A stretch of DNA of 40,623 nt from Rhizosphaericola sp047606825 (GCA_047606825.1 JASGDY010000110.1:1-40623), one strand, 5' to 3'; shown: positions 25,617-34,685, numbered from the stretch's first letter. Numbers and translations: made by a program. Notes: generated by a model not told the origin, from the sequence alone.

Positions 25617-28600
25617 ATGAAAAAATTGCGATGGATTCCTTGCCTTTCGTATGCGTTCGCTATGCTGTTTTTCATTTTAAATTCTTGTCCGCTGATGGCG
25701 CAGAATCCGTCAAACAAAGAGGTCATAGACATTGGGGGAAAGATTGTCGACAAACTGGGACAGCCTATCAAAGAGGTGCAGGTTGTCAACCGCAGGACTG
25801 GGAAAGTTGTCCTGACGGATGACAAAGGTGTCTATTCTATCGGTGCCGTTCAAGGAGACTCCCTTACGGCGTCCTTAGTAGGTTATCATAGTTATGACTG
25901 GGTATTTAAGGACAGGATTGTGCTTGACATTGTCCTAGAGGCCAACGAAGGTAGTCTTGGAGATGTTGTCGTGGTAGGTTATGGCCAACAAAAGAAAATT
26001 AGTTTGACAGGGGCTCAATCGTCCGTTGATCTGGAGGATATTAAGCAACCTGTAGCTAACTTAAGTGCCAGTCTTGCTGGACGCGTAGCAGGATTGGTAG
26101 GTGTTCAACGCAGTGGTTTACCGGGCAGTAATGCAGCAGATGTTTGGATCAGGGGTATTGCTACTTTTAATGGTAGTGCAGGTAATAGTGCGTCTCCTTT
26201 GATTATTGTTGATGGTGTGCAAGGGAGAGACCTGAATGCCTTTGATCCGGAAGATATATCCTCTTTTACTATTTTGAAAGATGCAGCAGCTACTGCGGTG
26301 TATGGTGCACAGGGTGCCAACGGGGTCATGATTATAACGACGAAAAAGGGTAAGGTTGGAAAAACTGCATTGATGTTCAATTATAATCAAGGCATTTTGG
26401 CATTTACCAAGTTGCCAAAATTGGCGAGCGCGGAGCAGTATATGCGATTACGTAACGAGGCTGAGGACGCAACGGACGGCTTTAGCGCTGAATACACCGA
26501 GGCATATATTGACAGTACTTTATCTCCTACAGGTGATCGCAATGTATATCCCAATGTGGACTGGATGGACGCAATATTTAAAAATACAGCGATGAATAGG
26601 CGTATGAATTTTAGTGCGCGAGGGGGGGGGGAGCACGCCCAGTTCTACACTTCACTTGCCTATTATGAAGAATCCAGTTTGTTGCGGACAGATGCTCTAG
26701 CTAACTATAAATCTGATACACGTTTTCGGCGTTATAATTTTACCTCTAATGTTGATATGGATTGGACTAGCACGACCCATTTTCAGTTAGGCGTACAAGG
26801 GTACATTACCAATACAAGTTACCCAGGAGTAGATCCCGATGATGCTTTTGGAGATGTGATGACAGCCACTCCTGTATTGTTCCCGACTATGTACAGGGAT
26901 GCAACGGGAACTTATGTTCCTGCAATAAACTCAGACAACTCGCAACCCAATCCTTATGCAGAGATAACGCAGACGGGTTATCAAGATATATTTGGCAACC
27001 AGTTGTATACCAATGCAACGATTACGCAGAAACTGGATTTTTTGTTGAAGGGATTGTCCGTGCATGGTACATTTTCCTATGACGGATACAACACTAATAC
27101 CACGGCAAGGACACGTTCCAGGTCAACATATACCATAGACAAATCAGATCCTTATAATGACGATGGTACGTTGAATCTAACGCTGCTCAACAGTGGATCC
27201 GATGCCTTGTCTTATAGTTATTCTAACGGTGGCCATAAGCAATTCTATATGGAAACTGGCGTCAACTATGATAACACGTTCGGAGATCACCATGTGACAG
27301 GTATGGTATTGTTTAATAGAAAAAGTTATACGGAACACTTTTCCACCACATTTTTGGGTTCATTGCCGTATCGAAACCAAGGAATAGCTGGCCGTGCAAC
27401 GTATGGCTTTAGAGACAGGTATTTTGCGGAGTTTGACTTTGCATACAATGGGTCTGAGAATTTCTCGCCAGAACATCGTTATGGCTTCTTCCCCTCTATC
27501 AGCTTTGGTTGGGTATTGTCCAATGAGGCGTTTTTTAAGCCATTGAGCAATGTCTTTCAATTCTTCAAACTGCGATATTCCAATGGTGTTATCGGGGATG
27601 GTTCGGGAGGAAACAGGAGGTTTGCCTATTTGACCAATATTACGACGGGAGGAAAGGGTATTACATTTTTGAAGGACGGTACGACATCCTCTACTTATTC
27701 CGGTGTCAACGTGACCGATTATGGCGTGGATCTGACATGGGCAAAGTCACATAAACAAGATGTAGGACTTGAATTTAAAACCTTTAACAATAACTTGTCT
27801 GTAGTGGTGGACTATTTTAATGAACATCGGACAGGAGTGTTTTTACAACGTGGTAGTTTCCCTGCTTATCTGGGATTCCAGTACACACCTTATGGGAATC
27901 TAGGTGTTATAAACAATAGGGGTTTTGACGGAACGTTGGAGTCTGGGAATATTCAATGGGGACAGACCACTTGGAATATACGGGGTACTTTTTCTTACAA
28001 CAAGGATAAGGTTATTGAAAATGATGAACCTACCCAAGAATATCCCTATCTGTCCAAAAAAGGAAGAAACTATCTTTCTGACTATGGTTACGTCGCAGAA
28101 GGTTTGTTTCAAAGTCAGGCGGAGATTGACAACCATGCAGATCAGACAACTATAGGAGATCCAAGGGTCGGGGACATAAAATACAAAGACCTAAACGGTG
28201 ACGGTGTCATTAACACTTATGACATGACTAGAATCGGCAACGGAGATGTTCCTAACTGGGTATATGGACTAGGTTTTAATGTTACGTATAGGGGATTTTA
28301 TTTTGGCGTATTCTTCCAAGGTATCCACGGTGCGGACAGGCAGATTTCCGGAGATGGCATTATTCCGTTTAATAACAGTAACGGAGCGGAACGAAGCAAT
28401 TTGTTTGCCATAGCAGAAGACCGATGGACAGAAGACAACCATGCAGAGCATCCTTTTTATCCAAGATTGTCTTATGGCAGTACTTCCGGTGGCAATGCCA
28501 ATAATAACCAGACCAGTACATGGTGGGAAAAAAGTATCGACTTCATTCGTTTTAAGTCTGCCGATATTGGTTACAACTTCCCATCCAACACCTTTCAACA

Positions 28601-28754
28601 TATTGGTGTAAAGACTGCACGCATTTATTTTCAAGGGGTTAATCTTCTATATTGGAGTTCGTTTAAATTATGGGATCCTGAATTGGATACCTCCAATGGA
28701 ACTGTTTATCCTAATACACGTACTTTTTCGGTGGGCATACAGGCTAATTTCTAA
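25617..28754 (+). CDS. SusC/RagA-type TonB-dependent outer-membrane transporter
   Basis: At 1045 residues with a signal peptide ending near SCPLMAQ, this is a SusC-like importer. Order of parts: carboxypeptidase regulatory-like domain (IDIGGKIVDKLGQPIKEVQVV onwards, residues 38-115), TonB-box region, plug domain with the signatures SLTGAQSSVDLEDI, IRGIATFNG, PLIIVDGVQG and TILKDAAATAVYGAQGANGVMIITTKKGK, then a 22-strand barrel ending FSVGIQANF. It imports oligosaccharides captured with the SusD partner encoded 30 nt downstream, powered by TonB. A run of ten G at 26622-26631 codes for residues 336-338 (GGG) and the start of E339. The frame is intact in this sequence. Confidence 0.96.
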   Translation: MKKLRWIPCLSYAFAMLFFILNSCPLMAQNPSNKEVIDIGGKIVDKLGQPIKEVQVVNRRTGKVVLTDDKGVYSIGAVQGDSLTASLVGYHSYDWVFKDRIVLDIVLEANEGSLGDVVVVGYGQQKKISLTGAQSSVDLEDIKQPVANLSASLAGRVAGLVGVQRSGLPGSNAADVWIRGIATFNGSAGNSASPLIIVDGVQGRDLNAFDPEDISSFTILKDAAATAVYGAQGANGVMIITTKKGKVGKTALMFNYNQGILAFTKLPKLASAEQYMRLRNEAEDATDGFSAEYTEAYIDSTLSPTGDRNVYPNVDWMDAIFKNTAMNRRMNFSARGGGEHAQFYTSLAYYEESSLLRTDALANYKSDTRFRRYNFTSNVDMDWTSTTHFQLGVQGYITNTSYPGVDPDDAFGDVMTATPVLFPTMYRDATGTYVPAINSDNSQPNPYAEITQTGYQDIFGNQLYTNATITQKLDFLLKGLSVHGTFSYDGYNTNTTARTRSRSTYTIDKSDPYNDDGTLNLTLLNSGSDALSYSYSNGGHKQFYMETGVNYDNTFGDHHVTGMVLFNRKSYTEHFSTTFLGSLPYRNQGIAGRATYGFRDRYFAEFDFAYNGSENFSPEHRYGFFPSISFGWVLSNEAFFKPLSNVFQFFKLRYSNGVIGDGSGGNRRFAYLTNITTGGKGITFLKDGTTSSTYSGVNVTDYGVDLTWAKSHKQDVGLEFKTFNNNLSVVVDYFNEHRTGVFLQRGSFPAYLGFQYTPYGNLGVINNRGFDGTLESGNIQWGQTTWNIRGTFSYNKDKVIENDEPTQEYPYLSKKGRNYLSDYGYVAEGLFQSQAEIDNHADQTTIGDPRVGDIKYKDLNGDGVINTYDMTRIGNGDVPNWVYGLGFNVTYRGFYFGVFFQGIHGADRQISGDGIIPFNNSNGAERSNLFAIAEDRWTEDNHAEHPFYPRLSYGSTSGGNANNNQTSTWWEKSIDFIRFKSADIGYNFPSNTFQHIGVKTARIYFQGVNLLYWSSFKLWDPELDTSNGTVYPNTRTFSVGIQANF
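26622..26631 (+). repeat. G10 homopolymer inside susC
   Basis: Ten consecutive G (AGGGGGGGGGGAG) lie in the coding strand of the SusC gene just after the plug domain. Gain or loss of a single G would shift the frame and truncate the transporter to about 340 residues. Tracts of this length are classic slippage sites. Confidence 0.9.
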
Positions 28755-28784
28755 TTCTATTAATTCAATCTAAACGGAATTATC

Positions 28785-30629
28785 ATGCAACGTATAAAAA
28801 TAAAATATTTTAATATAATAATAGCTGGAATAGGGTTACTGTTCTTTAGCTCGTGCAAAAAATATCTAGATACTGTTCCTTCGGATGTCATGACAGAGGA
28901 CCAGATATTTGATACCAAGTCGAATGTTGACGGTTATTTAGCGCAGATATATGCAAATATTCCTGATGAGCTCGACCAACGATACAATGTAAATTATGGA
29001 GGGCCGTGGGTTGGGGGCTCTGACGAGGGTACTTACATGACGCAGACCTATATTTTTTCTAATGCCCTGAATACCAGTACATGGTCAACAACCTATAGTA
29101 ATGGTTATGTCAGCGTTAGTACATGGTGGTCCAACTTTTTTAAACCTGTAAGGACTGCTACGGATTTTATGTCTAAAATTGACAACGCCAACTCCACGGA
29201 GTTGTCAACGGCTGTCAAGACGGAATATAAAGCTGAAGCGAGAGCATTGAGGGCTATATTTTACTATTGGTTGGTTAGGCAGTATGGCCCAGTTCCTATC
29301 ATTTCTGAACTGCAGGCCGCCGACGCAGCTACAGAAGACCTATTAAAAGCAAGGAACACGATGGATTCTTGCATTAATTTCATAGTGGAGCAGTTGGATT
29401 CGGCATATACGGATCTACGTACTACCCCGTTGAACAGCGAATACGGTAGGATAACTAAAGGAGTGGCCAAGGCTTATAAAGAACAGGCGTTATTGCTCGC
29501 AGCCAGTCCTTTGTTCAACGGTAACACGGACATGGCGTCCTTAAAAGATAATGATGGTACCCAATTGATTAACCAGACCAGCGATGCCACCAAATGGGAA
29601 AAAGCTGCAACGGCTGCCAAGGACTTTATTGACGAATTTGTGCCTAGTGTATATAGCCTTTATACGGTTTCTGCTTCGGACACCTTTACAGCAGCCTATT
29701 TAGCTTGCCGAAATGTAATAACAACGCAATGGAACAGTGAGTGGATATTTGGTAGAACGGCAATATCGGACTATAGCAGATATGATAAGACTCCTAAGCT
29801 CGTTGGTTATAATATGAATGATTTAACTGGTGGAGGTTTTGCGGCGGCTACCCAAACAATAGTGGATGCCTATTTCATGAAAAATGGACTCTCCATTGAC
29901 AATGCAAATTCTGGTTACAGCACGTCTGGTTATACTACTTTTAAAGCTCCTTTTGATACGACTTCCAGGAGTACATTTAACCAATGGGTTAACCGTGAAC
30001 CTCGTTTTTATGTGGGTATTACTTATAACAACAGTTACTGGATTTACCAGCCCGGAAATGACGAAGATGGTGTAATTGTGAATTATGAATATTCCGGTAA
30101 TTCTGGTCGTTCCCAGAGTGTTTCCGACGTTTCCGCTACAGGGTATAATATAAGAAAAGGGTTGACGACTTCCGGTGCTACTTTACTGGCATGGCCATTG
30201 TTGCGATTGGCCCAAATATATCTTGACTACGCAGAAGCCTTGAATGAGTATAGCCCCGGCAATACAGATATTATGAAATATCTCAATCTGGTTCGTGAAC
30301 GTGCAGGTATCCCAACTTATGGTTCTGATGATGACCAGATTCCTGCTCCAAGTGGACAGACTGCCGTAAGGGAGGCCATCCGCCATGAACGGCAAGTAGA
30401 ACTAGCGTTTGAAAATGTCCGTTATTTTGATTGCCATCGTTGGAAAACCGCCATGACGACTGATAATCTGCCTGTATATGGCATGAATATGTATGGAGAT
30501 GACGATGCATTCTATCAAAAAACCTTGATTCAGAACAGAACGTTTAGACAACGTGACTACCTGTGGCCGATACCATACTCTGAAATCTTAAACAGCAGAG
30601 AAAACCTGGTACAGAATCCTGGATGGTAG
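28785..30629 (+). CDS. SusD/RagB-type glycan-binding lipoprotein
   Basis: A 614-residue SusD-like protein. Its signal peptide ends in a lipobox with Cys24 (LLFFSSCKKYLD), the usual KKYLD start of the mature form; the helical TPR-like parts include TEYKAEARALRAIFYYWLVRQYGPVPII (the strongly conserved SusD A-R-A-L-R-A segment) and the C-terminal REAIRHERQVELAFENVRYFDCHRWK and RDYLWPIPYSEILNS blocks. On the cell surface it lids the SusC barrel and binds glycan. The gene is 30 nt downstream of susC and certainly in the same operon. Confidence 0.95.
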   Translation: MQRIKIKYFNIIIAGIGLLFFSSCKKYLDTVPSDVMTEDQIFDTKSNVDGYLAQIYANIPDELDQRYNVNYGGPWVGGSDEGTYMTQTYIFSNALNTSTWSTTYSNGYVSVSTWWSNFFKPVRTATDFMSKIDNANSTELSTAVKTEYKAEARALRAIFYYWLVRQYGPVPIISELQAADAATEDLLKARNTMDSCINFIVEQLDSAYTDLRTTPLNSEYGRITKGVAKAYKEQALLLAASPLFNGNTDMASLKDNDGTQLINQTSDATKWEKAATAAKDFIDEFVPSVYSLYTVSASDTFTAAYLACRNVITTQWNSEWIFGRTAISDYSRYDKTPKLVGYNMNDLTGGGFAAATQTIVDAYFMKNGLSIDNANSGYSTSGYTTFKAPFDTTSRSTFNQWVNREPRFYVGITYNNSYWIYQPGNDEDGVIVNYEYSGNSGRSQSVSDVSATGYNIRKGLTTSGATLLAWPLLRLAQIYLDYAEALNEYSPGNTDIMKYLNLVRERAGIPTYGSDDDQIPAPSGQTAVREAIRHERQVELAFENVRYFDCHRWKTAMTTDNLPVYGMNMYGDDDAFYQKTLIQNRTFRQRDYLWPIPYSEILNSRENLVQNPGW

Positions 30630-30656
30630 ATTGTTAAATTAAAAAAACGAAATGAA

Positions 30657-31628
30657 ATGAAATATAAAATCTTATTTTCAGTATTAGTGGCTTGCCCGCT
30701 TTTCCTTGTGTCATGTTTCAAGGATACCGTATATACCAATACAGTAGAAGGTAGTATGTATATGCCACAAGCTGTCAATGACAGAAACATATTGACCGTT
30801 ACCATAAAAAAAGAAGCACAGAATGTAACGTTCGGAACGGCTTACGGAGGTGTCAATACCTTTGATAAGGATATATATGTTACTTATGAAATAGATACAT
30901 CTTTGGTTAGTACATATAATTCGACAAATGAGACTAGTTATTTGGTAATACCAGACAGTGCCTACTCTGTCAGCAGTTTGATTGACACTATTCCGGCAGG
31001 TAAAACGTCTTCCAATAGTAAAACATTGACGATTCAATCATCCAAGCTTGATTATACATCAATAGGCGTTAAATATCTATTGCCCATTCGCATCAAGAGT
31101 GTCAGTGATGGCGTTATTGATTCAACGTATGGTATTACTTATTTTACAATTGATTCTTTGTACAAGCAGACCCTTGACGTTACTAGCCAAGGGACTCTTT
31201 CAGTTAACATAGAAAATATAAATGGGTCGAACGGTGCCAATAATTCGGAAGGCTCTAGCAAGCTGGTGGACAATAGTGCAAGTACGAAGTATCTTATTTA
31301 TAATTATAGTGACGGTATAGAATTCTGGTTTATGGAAACTTTTTCAGAACCTATCATTGTCAACTTGTACACGATTACTTCCGCAAATGACGCGGATACA
31401 CGTGACATAAAGGAATGGGAATTTCAGGGAAGCAATGATACTACTTCGGCATGGACTACACTTGATTATCGCAGCGATGAGACCTGGTCAGGTAGGAATG
31501 TTACCAATACATATACTTTTAGCAATAGTACTGCCTACATGTATTACAGGGTAAATGTTCTGAAGAATAATGGTGCTACTTTAGTCCAGATTGCGGAATG
31601 GCGATTGTTGCAGTATGTGGTAGAGTAA
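30657..31628 (+). CDS. Surface glycan-binding lipoprotein, DUF1735 + F5/8 type C domains
   Basis: This 323-residue lipoprotein (lipobox LVSC, Cys20) occupies the SusE/F position after SusD. The N-terminal domain (about residues 28-165) matches the DUF1735/BT_3987-type fold with VTYEIDTSLVSTYNSTN and YLLPIRIKSVSDG; the C-terminal part (about 180-320) reads like an F5/8 type C (discoidin) carbohydrate-binding domain, with SSKLVDNSASTKYL, FSEPIIVNLYTITSANDA and KEWEFQGSND. No catalytic residues are visible. It most likely binds the target glycan on the cell surface. The spacing of 27 nt to susD supports a shared transcript. Confidence 0.82.
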   Translation: MKYKILFSVLVACPLFLVSCFKDTVYTNTVEGSMYMPQAVNDRNILTVTIKKEAQNVTFGTAYGGVNTFDKDIYVTYEIDTSLVSTYNSTNETSYLVIPDSAYSVSSLIDTIPAGKTSSNSKTLTIQSSKLDYTSIGVKYLLPIRIKSVSDGVIDSTYGITYFTIDSLYKQTLDVTSQGTLSVNIENINGSNGANNSEGSSKLVDNSASTKYLIYNYSDGIEFWFMETFSEPIIVNLYTITSANDADTRDIKEWEFQGSNDTTSAWTTLDYRSDETWSGRNVTNTYTFSNSTAYMYYRVNVLKNNGATLVQIAEWRLLQYVVE

Positions 31629-31655
31629 ACAATATATTAGTAAACATTAAAAATC

Positions 31656-32720
31656 ATGAATTTTATGAAAACGAGATCCATTTGGTTGATGCTGCTTCCT
31701 GCGGTGTTTTTGGGTGCATGTTCAAAGGGTGATAACGATGCGACCAGTACGTCTGTTGATACAACAACGACTTCCTCTTCCTCTTCGGCGGACAGCTCGA
31801 TTAGCGATCTTATGCAATACGCGACAGGGAGTACCTACACCGTATCCACACCTATGGGTACCCACTATGCCAATAAGCACGAGACCACGACCGACGACAT
31901 AGAGTGGCTTAATGACCCAGATAACGAACCGAGCGTTCCTGCGTCTGTGTCAGGGCTGGTATTAAAGAGTTTTTCCGTTACCTTATATCCTTTTGGTACG
32001 CCGAGTCCTGCCGATGTTAACCAGCATGCTATCGGCGATTGCGATCTTCTTGCCCCGCTTGCTTCTTTGGCATATATATATCCGTCTTTTGTAAAAAAGC
32101 TGATTACGGATAATGGCGATGGCACTTATACAGTTGCGATGTATGACCCGCAAGGAAATGCTATAACGGTTGTTGTAAGTTCTAAATTTTTGGCTAGTAC
32201 CGACGGTAGCCTAGAGGCGGGTTCTGGGAAAAATAGTGTTGCGAACTGGGTCACCGTTCTTGAAAAGGCCGTCATGAAGTATAATATGATTTATGAAGTT
32301 GATACTGATATCGGCGGAATTGGAAGTGAATTTGTTGCACCTCTTTTCACTGGTAACGGGAATAGTTTTGCGTTTTCACCGGGGACGTTGTCGACTTTGG
32401 ATCTACAAAGGGCCGTGGATGTTTCGTTAGCCAAGGGGTTTCTTGTTATTGGTGGATTTAATAAGGTTTTTTCAGTAGGTAATTATTCAACAGTTACCGG
32501 TCATGGATATACCTTGATGTATTCTACCGATAATACTGCATTGTTTGCAATGCGTAATCCGTGGGGAACCATGCCGGGAAGCTCCGACGGCAGTGAGGAT
32601 GGCGTGCTGCCTATTCCCGATGATGACGTGATGGCTGCCACAATAGATCTTCGTATTATCTATTCTGGAGCGGCAGGCAGCACTGGGACAACTACTCCTT
32701 ATAGACCGCCGAGCTTTTGA
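31656..32720 (+). CDS. Calpain-like (C2) cysteine peptidase lipoprotein
   Basis: A 354-residue lipoprotein (lipobox LGAC, Cys22) with a Ser/Thr-rich linker at residues 29-50 that would hold the domain away from the membrane. The catalytic domain resembles calpain: oxyanion Gln123 and Cys129 in NQHAIGDCDLLAPLASLA, His283 in TGHGYTLM and Asn301 in MRNPWG. The C-to-H and H-to-N spacings (154 and 18) and the Q-to-C distance of 6 fit the family. The usual Trp after the Cys is Asp here (GDCD). It is the last gene of the susCD operon, 27 nt after the glycan-binding lipoprotein, and a terminator follows. Export and surface display suggest it cleaves protein attached to the glycan target. An ATG at 31665 is an alternative start. 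Confidence 0.83.
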   Translation: MNFMKTRSIWLMLLPAVFLGACSKGDNDATSTSVDTTTTSSSSSADSSISDLMQYATGSTYTVSTPMGTHYANKHETTTDDIEWLNDPDNEPSVPASVSGLVLKSFSVTLYPFGTPSPADVNQHAIGDCDLLAPLASLAYIYPSFVKKLITDNGDGTYTVAMYDPQGNAITVVVSSKFLASTDGSLEAGSGKNSVANWVTVLEKAVMKYNMIYEVDTDIGGIGSEFVAPLFTGNGNSFAFSPGTLSTLDLQRAVDVSLAKGFLVIGGFNKVFSVGNYSTVTGHGYTLMYSTDNTALFAMRNPWGTMPGSSDGSEDGVLPIPDDDVMAATIDLRIIYSGAAGSTGTTTPYRPPSF

Positions 32721-32738
32721 TTTTTTGACTGACTTTGG

Positions 32739-32775
32739 AAGAGGCAGCCCGAAAAAAATCGGGTAGCCTCTTTTT
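32739..32775 (+). terminator. Intrinsic terminator of the susCD operon
   Basis: A long stem pairs AAGAGGC (32739-32745) with GCCTCTT (32766-32772), interrupted by a small bulge, then CCCGA (32748-32752) with TCGGG (32759-32763) around AAAAAA; a TTTTT run follows to 32775. Confidence 0.85.
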
Positions 32776-32942
32776 ATTTTGCATTTCTGATAGAGACTTT
32801 ATTACAACGTTCTTCCAAATGTTCCGTAGTCCATTCTGAAGAGTGAGTTATTAATGGATTTTAAATTCGCCTTTAAAATTCTGGGGTAACAAAAGGAACT
32901 TCTATTATGTTGACTTAGATTAGGCGTCCATCCTCTGCTTAA

Positions 32943-32972
32943 TTGACATGTGAAAAATTTAATGTACGTTTG
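32943..32972 (+). promoter_or_regulatory. Promoter of the GH43-like gene, close to the start codon
   Basis: TTG (32943-32945), 19 nt and TACGTTTG (32965-32972) fit the Bacteroidota consensus exactly. The ATG lies only 5 nt beyond the -7 box (32978), so transcription should begin at or next to the start codon and the mRNA would have almost no leader. Confidence 0.75.
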
Positions 32973-32977
32973 AAATA

Positions 32978-33949
32978 ATGATATTAAAATACACACGCAT
33001 ATTATTAGCTTCTGTATTAATCGGAATCTCCGTCTCGGCGCAGCAGCAAATTTCGGGCAATCCTATCTTTCCCGGTTGGTATGCTGATCCGGAAGCGGTT
33101 GTTTATGGTAAGCAATATTGGGTTTTCCCCACGTATTCCGACAAGTACGAAAATCAGGTCTTTTTCGATGCTTTTTCCTCCAAGGACTTGGTGCATTGGA
33201 AGAAGCATGGAAAGGTGTTGGATAGCAGTAATGTCCATTGGGCGAAAAAAGCGATGTGGGCGCCTGCTGTTTTGAAAAAAGACAAAAAATACTACTTCTT
33301 CTTTGGAGCCAACGATGTCCATCAAGGGGAGGTCGGCGGTATCGGTGTCTCCGTTTCCGACAAACCGGGCGGTTCCTATAAAGATTTGCTGGGCAGACCG
33401 TTGATTGATACGATTGTGAACGGTGCACAACCTATCGACCAGTTTGTGTTTAAGGACAAGGATGGTCAATACTATATGTATTACGGTGGTTGGGGACATT
33501 GTAATGCGGTACGTTTGAATAGTGATTTTACAGGTATTGTTCCTTTCGCTGATGGTACTTTATATAAGGAGATTACGCCCAAGGAATATACGGAAGGTCC
33601 GTTTATGTTCCTGCGCGACGGCAAATATTATTTTATGTGGTCAGAAGGTGGGTGGACTGGCCCTGATTATAAAGTCGCGTATGCTATTTCGGACAGTCCT
33701 TTTGGTCCTTTTGAAAGGATTGGAACCGTGCTGGAGCAAGATCCCGCTATTGCGACAGGTGCCGGACACCATTCGGTTATACACAATCCGAAATCAGGTA
33801 AATGGTACATTATTTACCACAGACGCCCGAAAGGGGAAACTTCAGCTCATCACAGGGCAACCTGTATCGAAGAATTAAAGTTTGATACGGACGGAAAGAT
33901 AGTCCCGGTAAAGATTTCAAGGGAAGGCGTCGCCCCGGATAAATTATAG
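32978..33949 (+). CDS. GH43-like glycosidase, exported
   Basis: The 323-residue protein has a signal peptide (ILLASVLIGISVSAQ) and a five-bladed beta-propeller of the glycoside hydrolase family 43 kind. The three acidic residues expected in GH43 are in place: Asp37 in GWYADPEAV (base), an Asp in GAQPIDQFVF (pKa modulator) and the Glu in YTEGPFMF (acid); MWAPAVLKKDKKYYFFFGA and HHSVIHNPKSGKWYIIYHRRP are further family marks. GH43 enzymes mostly act on arabinose, xylose or galactose linkages, none being mannose, so the substrate in this locus is unclear; it may remove a side sugar from the target glycan. It has its own promoter. Confidence 0.83.
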   Translation: MILKYTRILLASVLIGISVSAQQQISGNPIFPGWYADPEAVVYGKQYWVFPTYSDKYENQVFFDAFSSKDLVHWKKHGKVLDSSNVHWAKKAMWAPAVLKKDKKYYFFFGANDVHQGEVGGIGVSVSDKPGGSYKDLLGRPLIDTIVNGAQPIDQFVFKDKDGQYYMYYGGWGHCNAVRLNSDFTGIVPFADGTLYKEITPKEYTEGPFMFLRDGKYYFMWSEGGWTGPDYKVAYAISDSPFGPFERIGTVLEQDPAIATGAGHHSVIHNPKSGKWYIIYHRRPKGETSAHHRATCIEELKFDTDGKIVPVKISREGVAPDKL

Positions 33950-33951
33950 AC

Positions 33952-33977
33952 GTAGAGACGCACAATCGCGTCCCTAC
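33952..33977 (+). terminator. Hairpin after the GH43-like gene
   Basis: GTAGAGACGC (33952-33961) and GCGTCCCTAC (33968-33977) pair with one mismatch around ACAATC, followed by a T-rich stretch. The core ACGCACAATCG also occurs at 822-832, so it may be one of a small family of terminator-type repeats. Confidence 0.55.
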
Positions 33978-34073
33978 TTTACTATTCTTTTACACTCCAT
34001 TTATATTACATTGACGACTTTTCGGATGGGATTGGCATACCTTCGATTTTTGCTCACAGATTTAATTGAATGG

Positions 34074-34593
34074 ATGAAAGTCAAACCATTTGCCGTAGTA
34101 GTGTCTTTGTTACTGACCAGTCAATATGCGTTGGCGCAACAAAGCAGTGAACGATACACGCAATATGTCAATCCCTTTATCGGTACGGGCGCGGTGGACA
34201 GCAACAGTTTGTCTGAAAGTAATTTCCCGGGGTCCACATTGCCGTTTGTATTTGTACAGTTGAGTCCCGACAAGGAAGACGGGCCGGATGATCCTGAATA
34301 TGGCGTGTATGCCATCGGATCACCTATTTTGGTTAAGGCGGAACTGAAAATGCCTAATGGTAATACTTTTACGGTCATTGCCCATCATCCGTCCAATCAA
34401 AACTGTTATATACAAAGTGTAAAGTTGAATGAATGGAAAGGACTATAATAAATCTTATTTGACGCAGGCTGATTTGGGAAAAGGTGGTGTTTTGGAATTT
34501 AAGAGGGTCAATAAGCCCAATAAAAGCTGGGCAAGCCGCCCTGAGGATTATCCATTGAGTATTGGATATTATAGTGTGCAAGGGATAAATTAG
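34074..34593 (+). pseudogene. GH92 alpha-mannosidase remnant
   Basis: The frame (open from a TTG at 34011, better started at the ATG 34074) encodes a signal peptide ending YALAQQ and the GH92 N-terminus YVNPFIGTG...FPGSTLPFVFVQLSPD, then jumps directly to the GH92 C-terminal beta-domain (YGVYAIGSPILVKAEL, MPNGNTFTVIAHHPSNQNCYIQS). About 550-600 residues with the whole catalytic core are missing, with the join near 34280-34305. A duplicated GAAT at 34427-34434 then shifts the frame and produces a stop at 34448, while the proper frame continues with KSYLTQADLGKGGVLEFK and PLSIGYY to a stop at 34593, where a palindromic repeat begins. It is clearly a decayed third GH92 gene. Confidence 0.88.
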
Positions 34594-34651
34594 TGTATTG
34601 GCAGAACAGGAGAATACGCTCGCGCGTCACTCCCGCGTAGGCGGGAATCTG
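34587..34651 (+). repeat. Palindromic dispersed repeat, family A copy 2
   Basis: This 65-nt stretch aligns with the reverse complement of 23161-23223, sharing AATTAGTG, ACGCTCGC and TCCCGCGTAGGCGGGAAT. It abuts and overlaps the end of the GH92 remnant, suggesting that the element was inserted or expanded beside it. Confidence 0.75.
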
Positions 34652-34685
34652 CTCTGTGAGGTCAACTTTTATATATAGTATCAGG

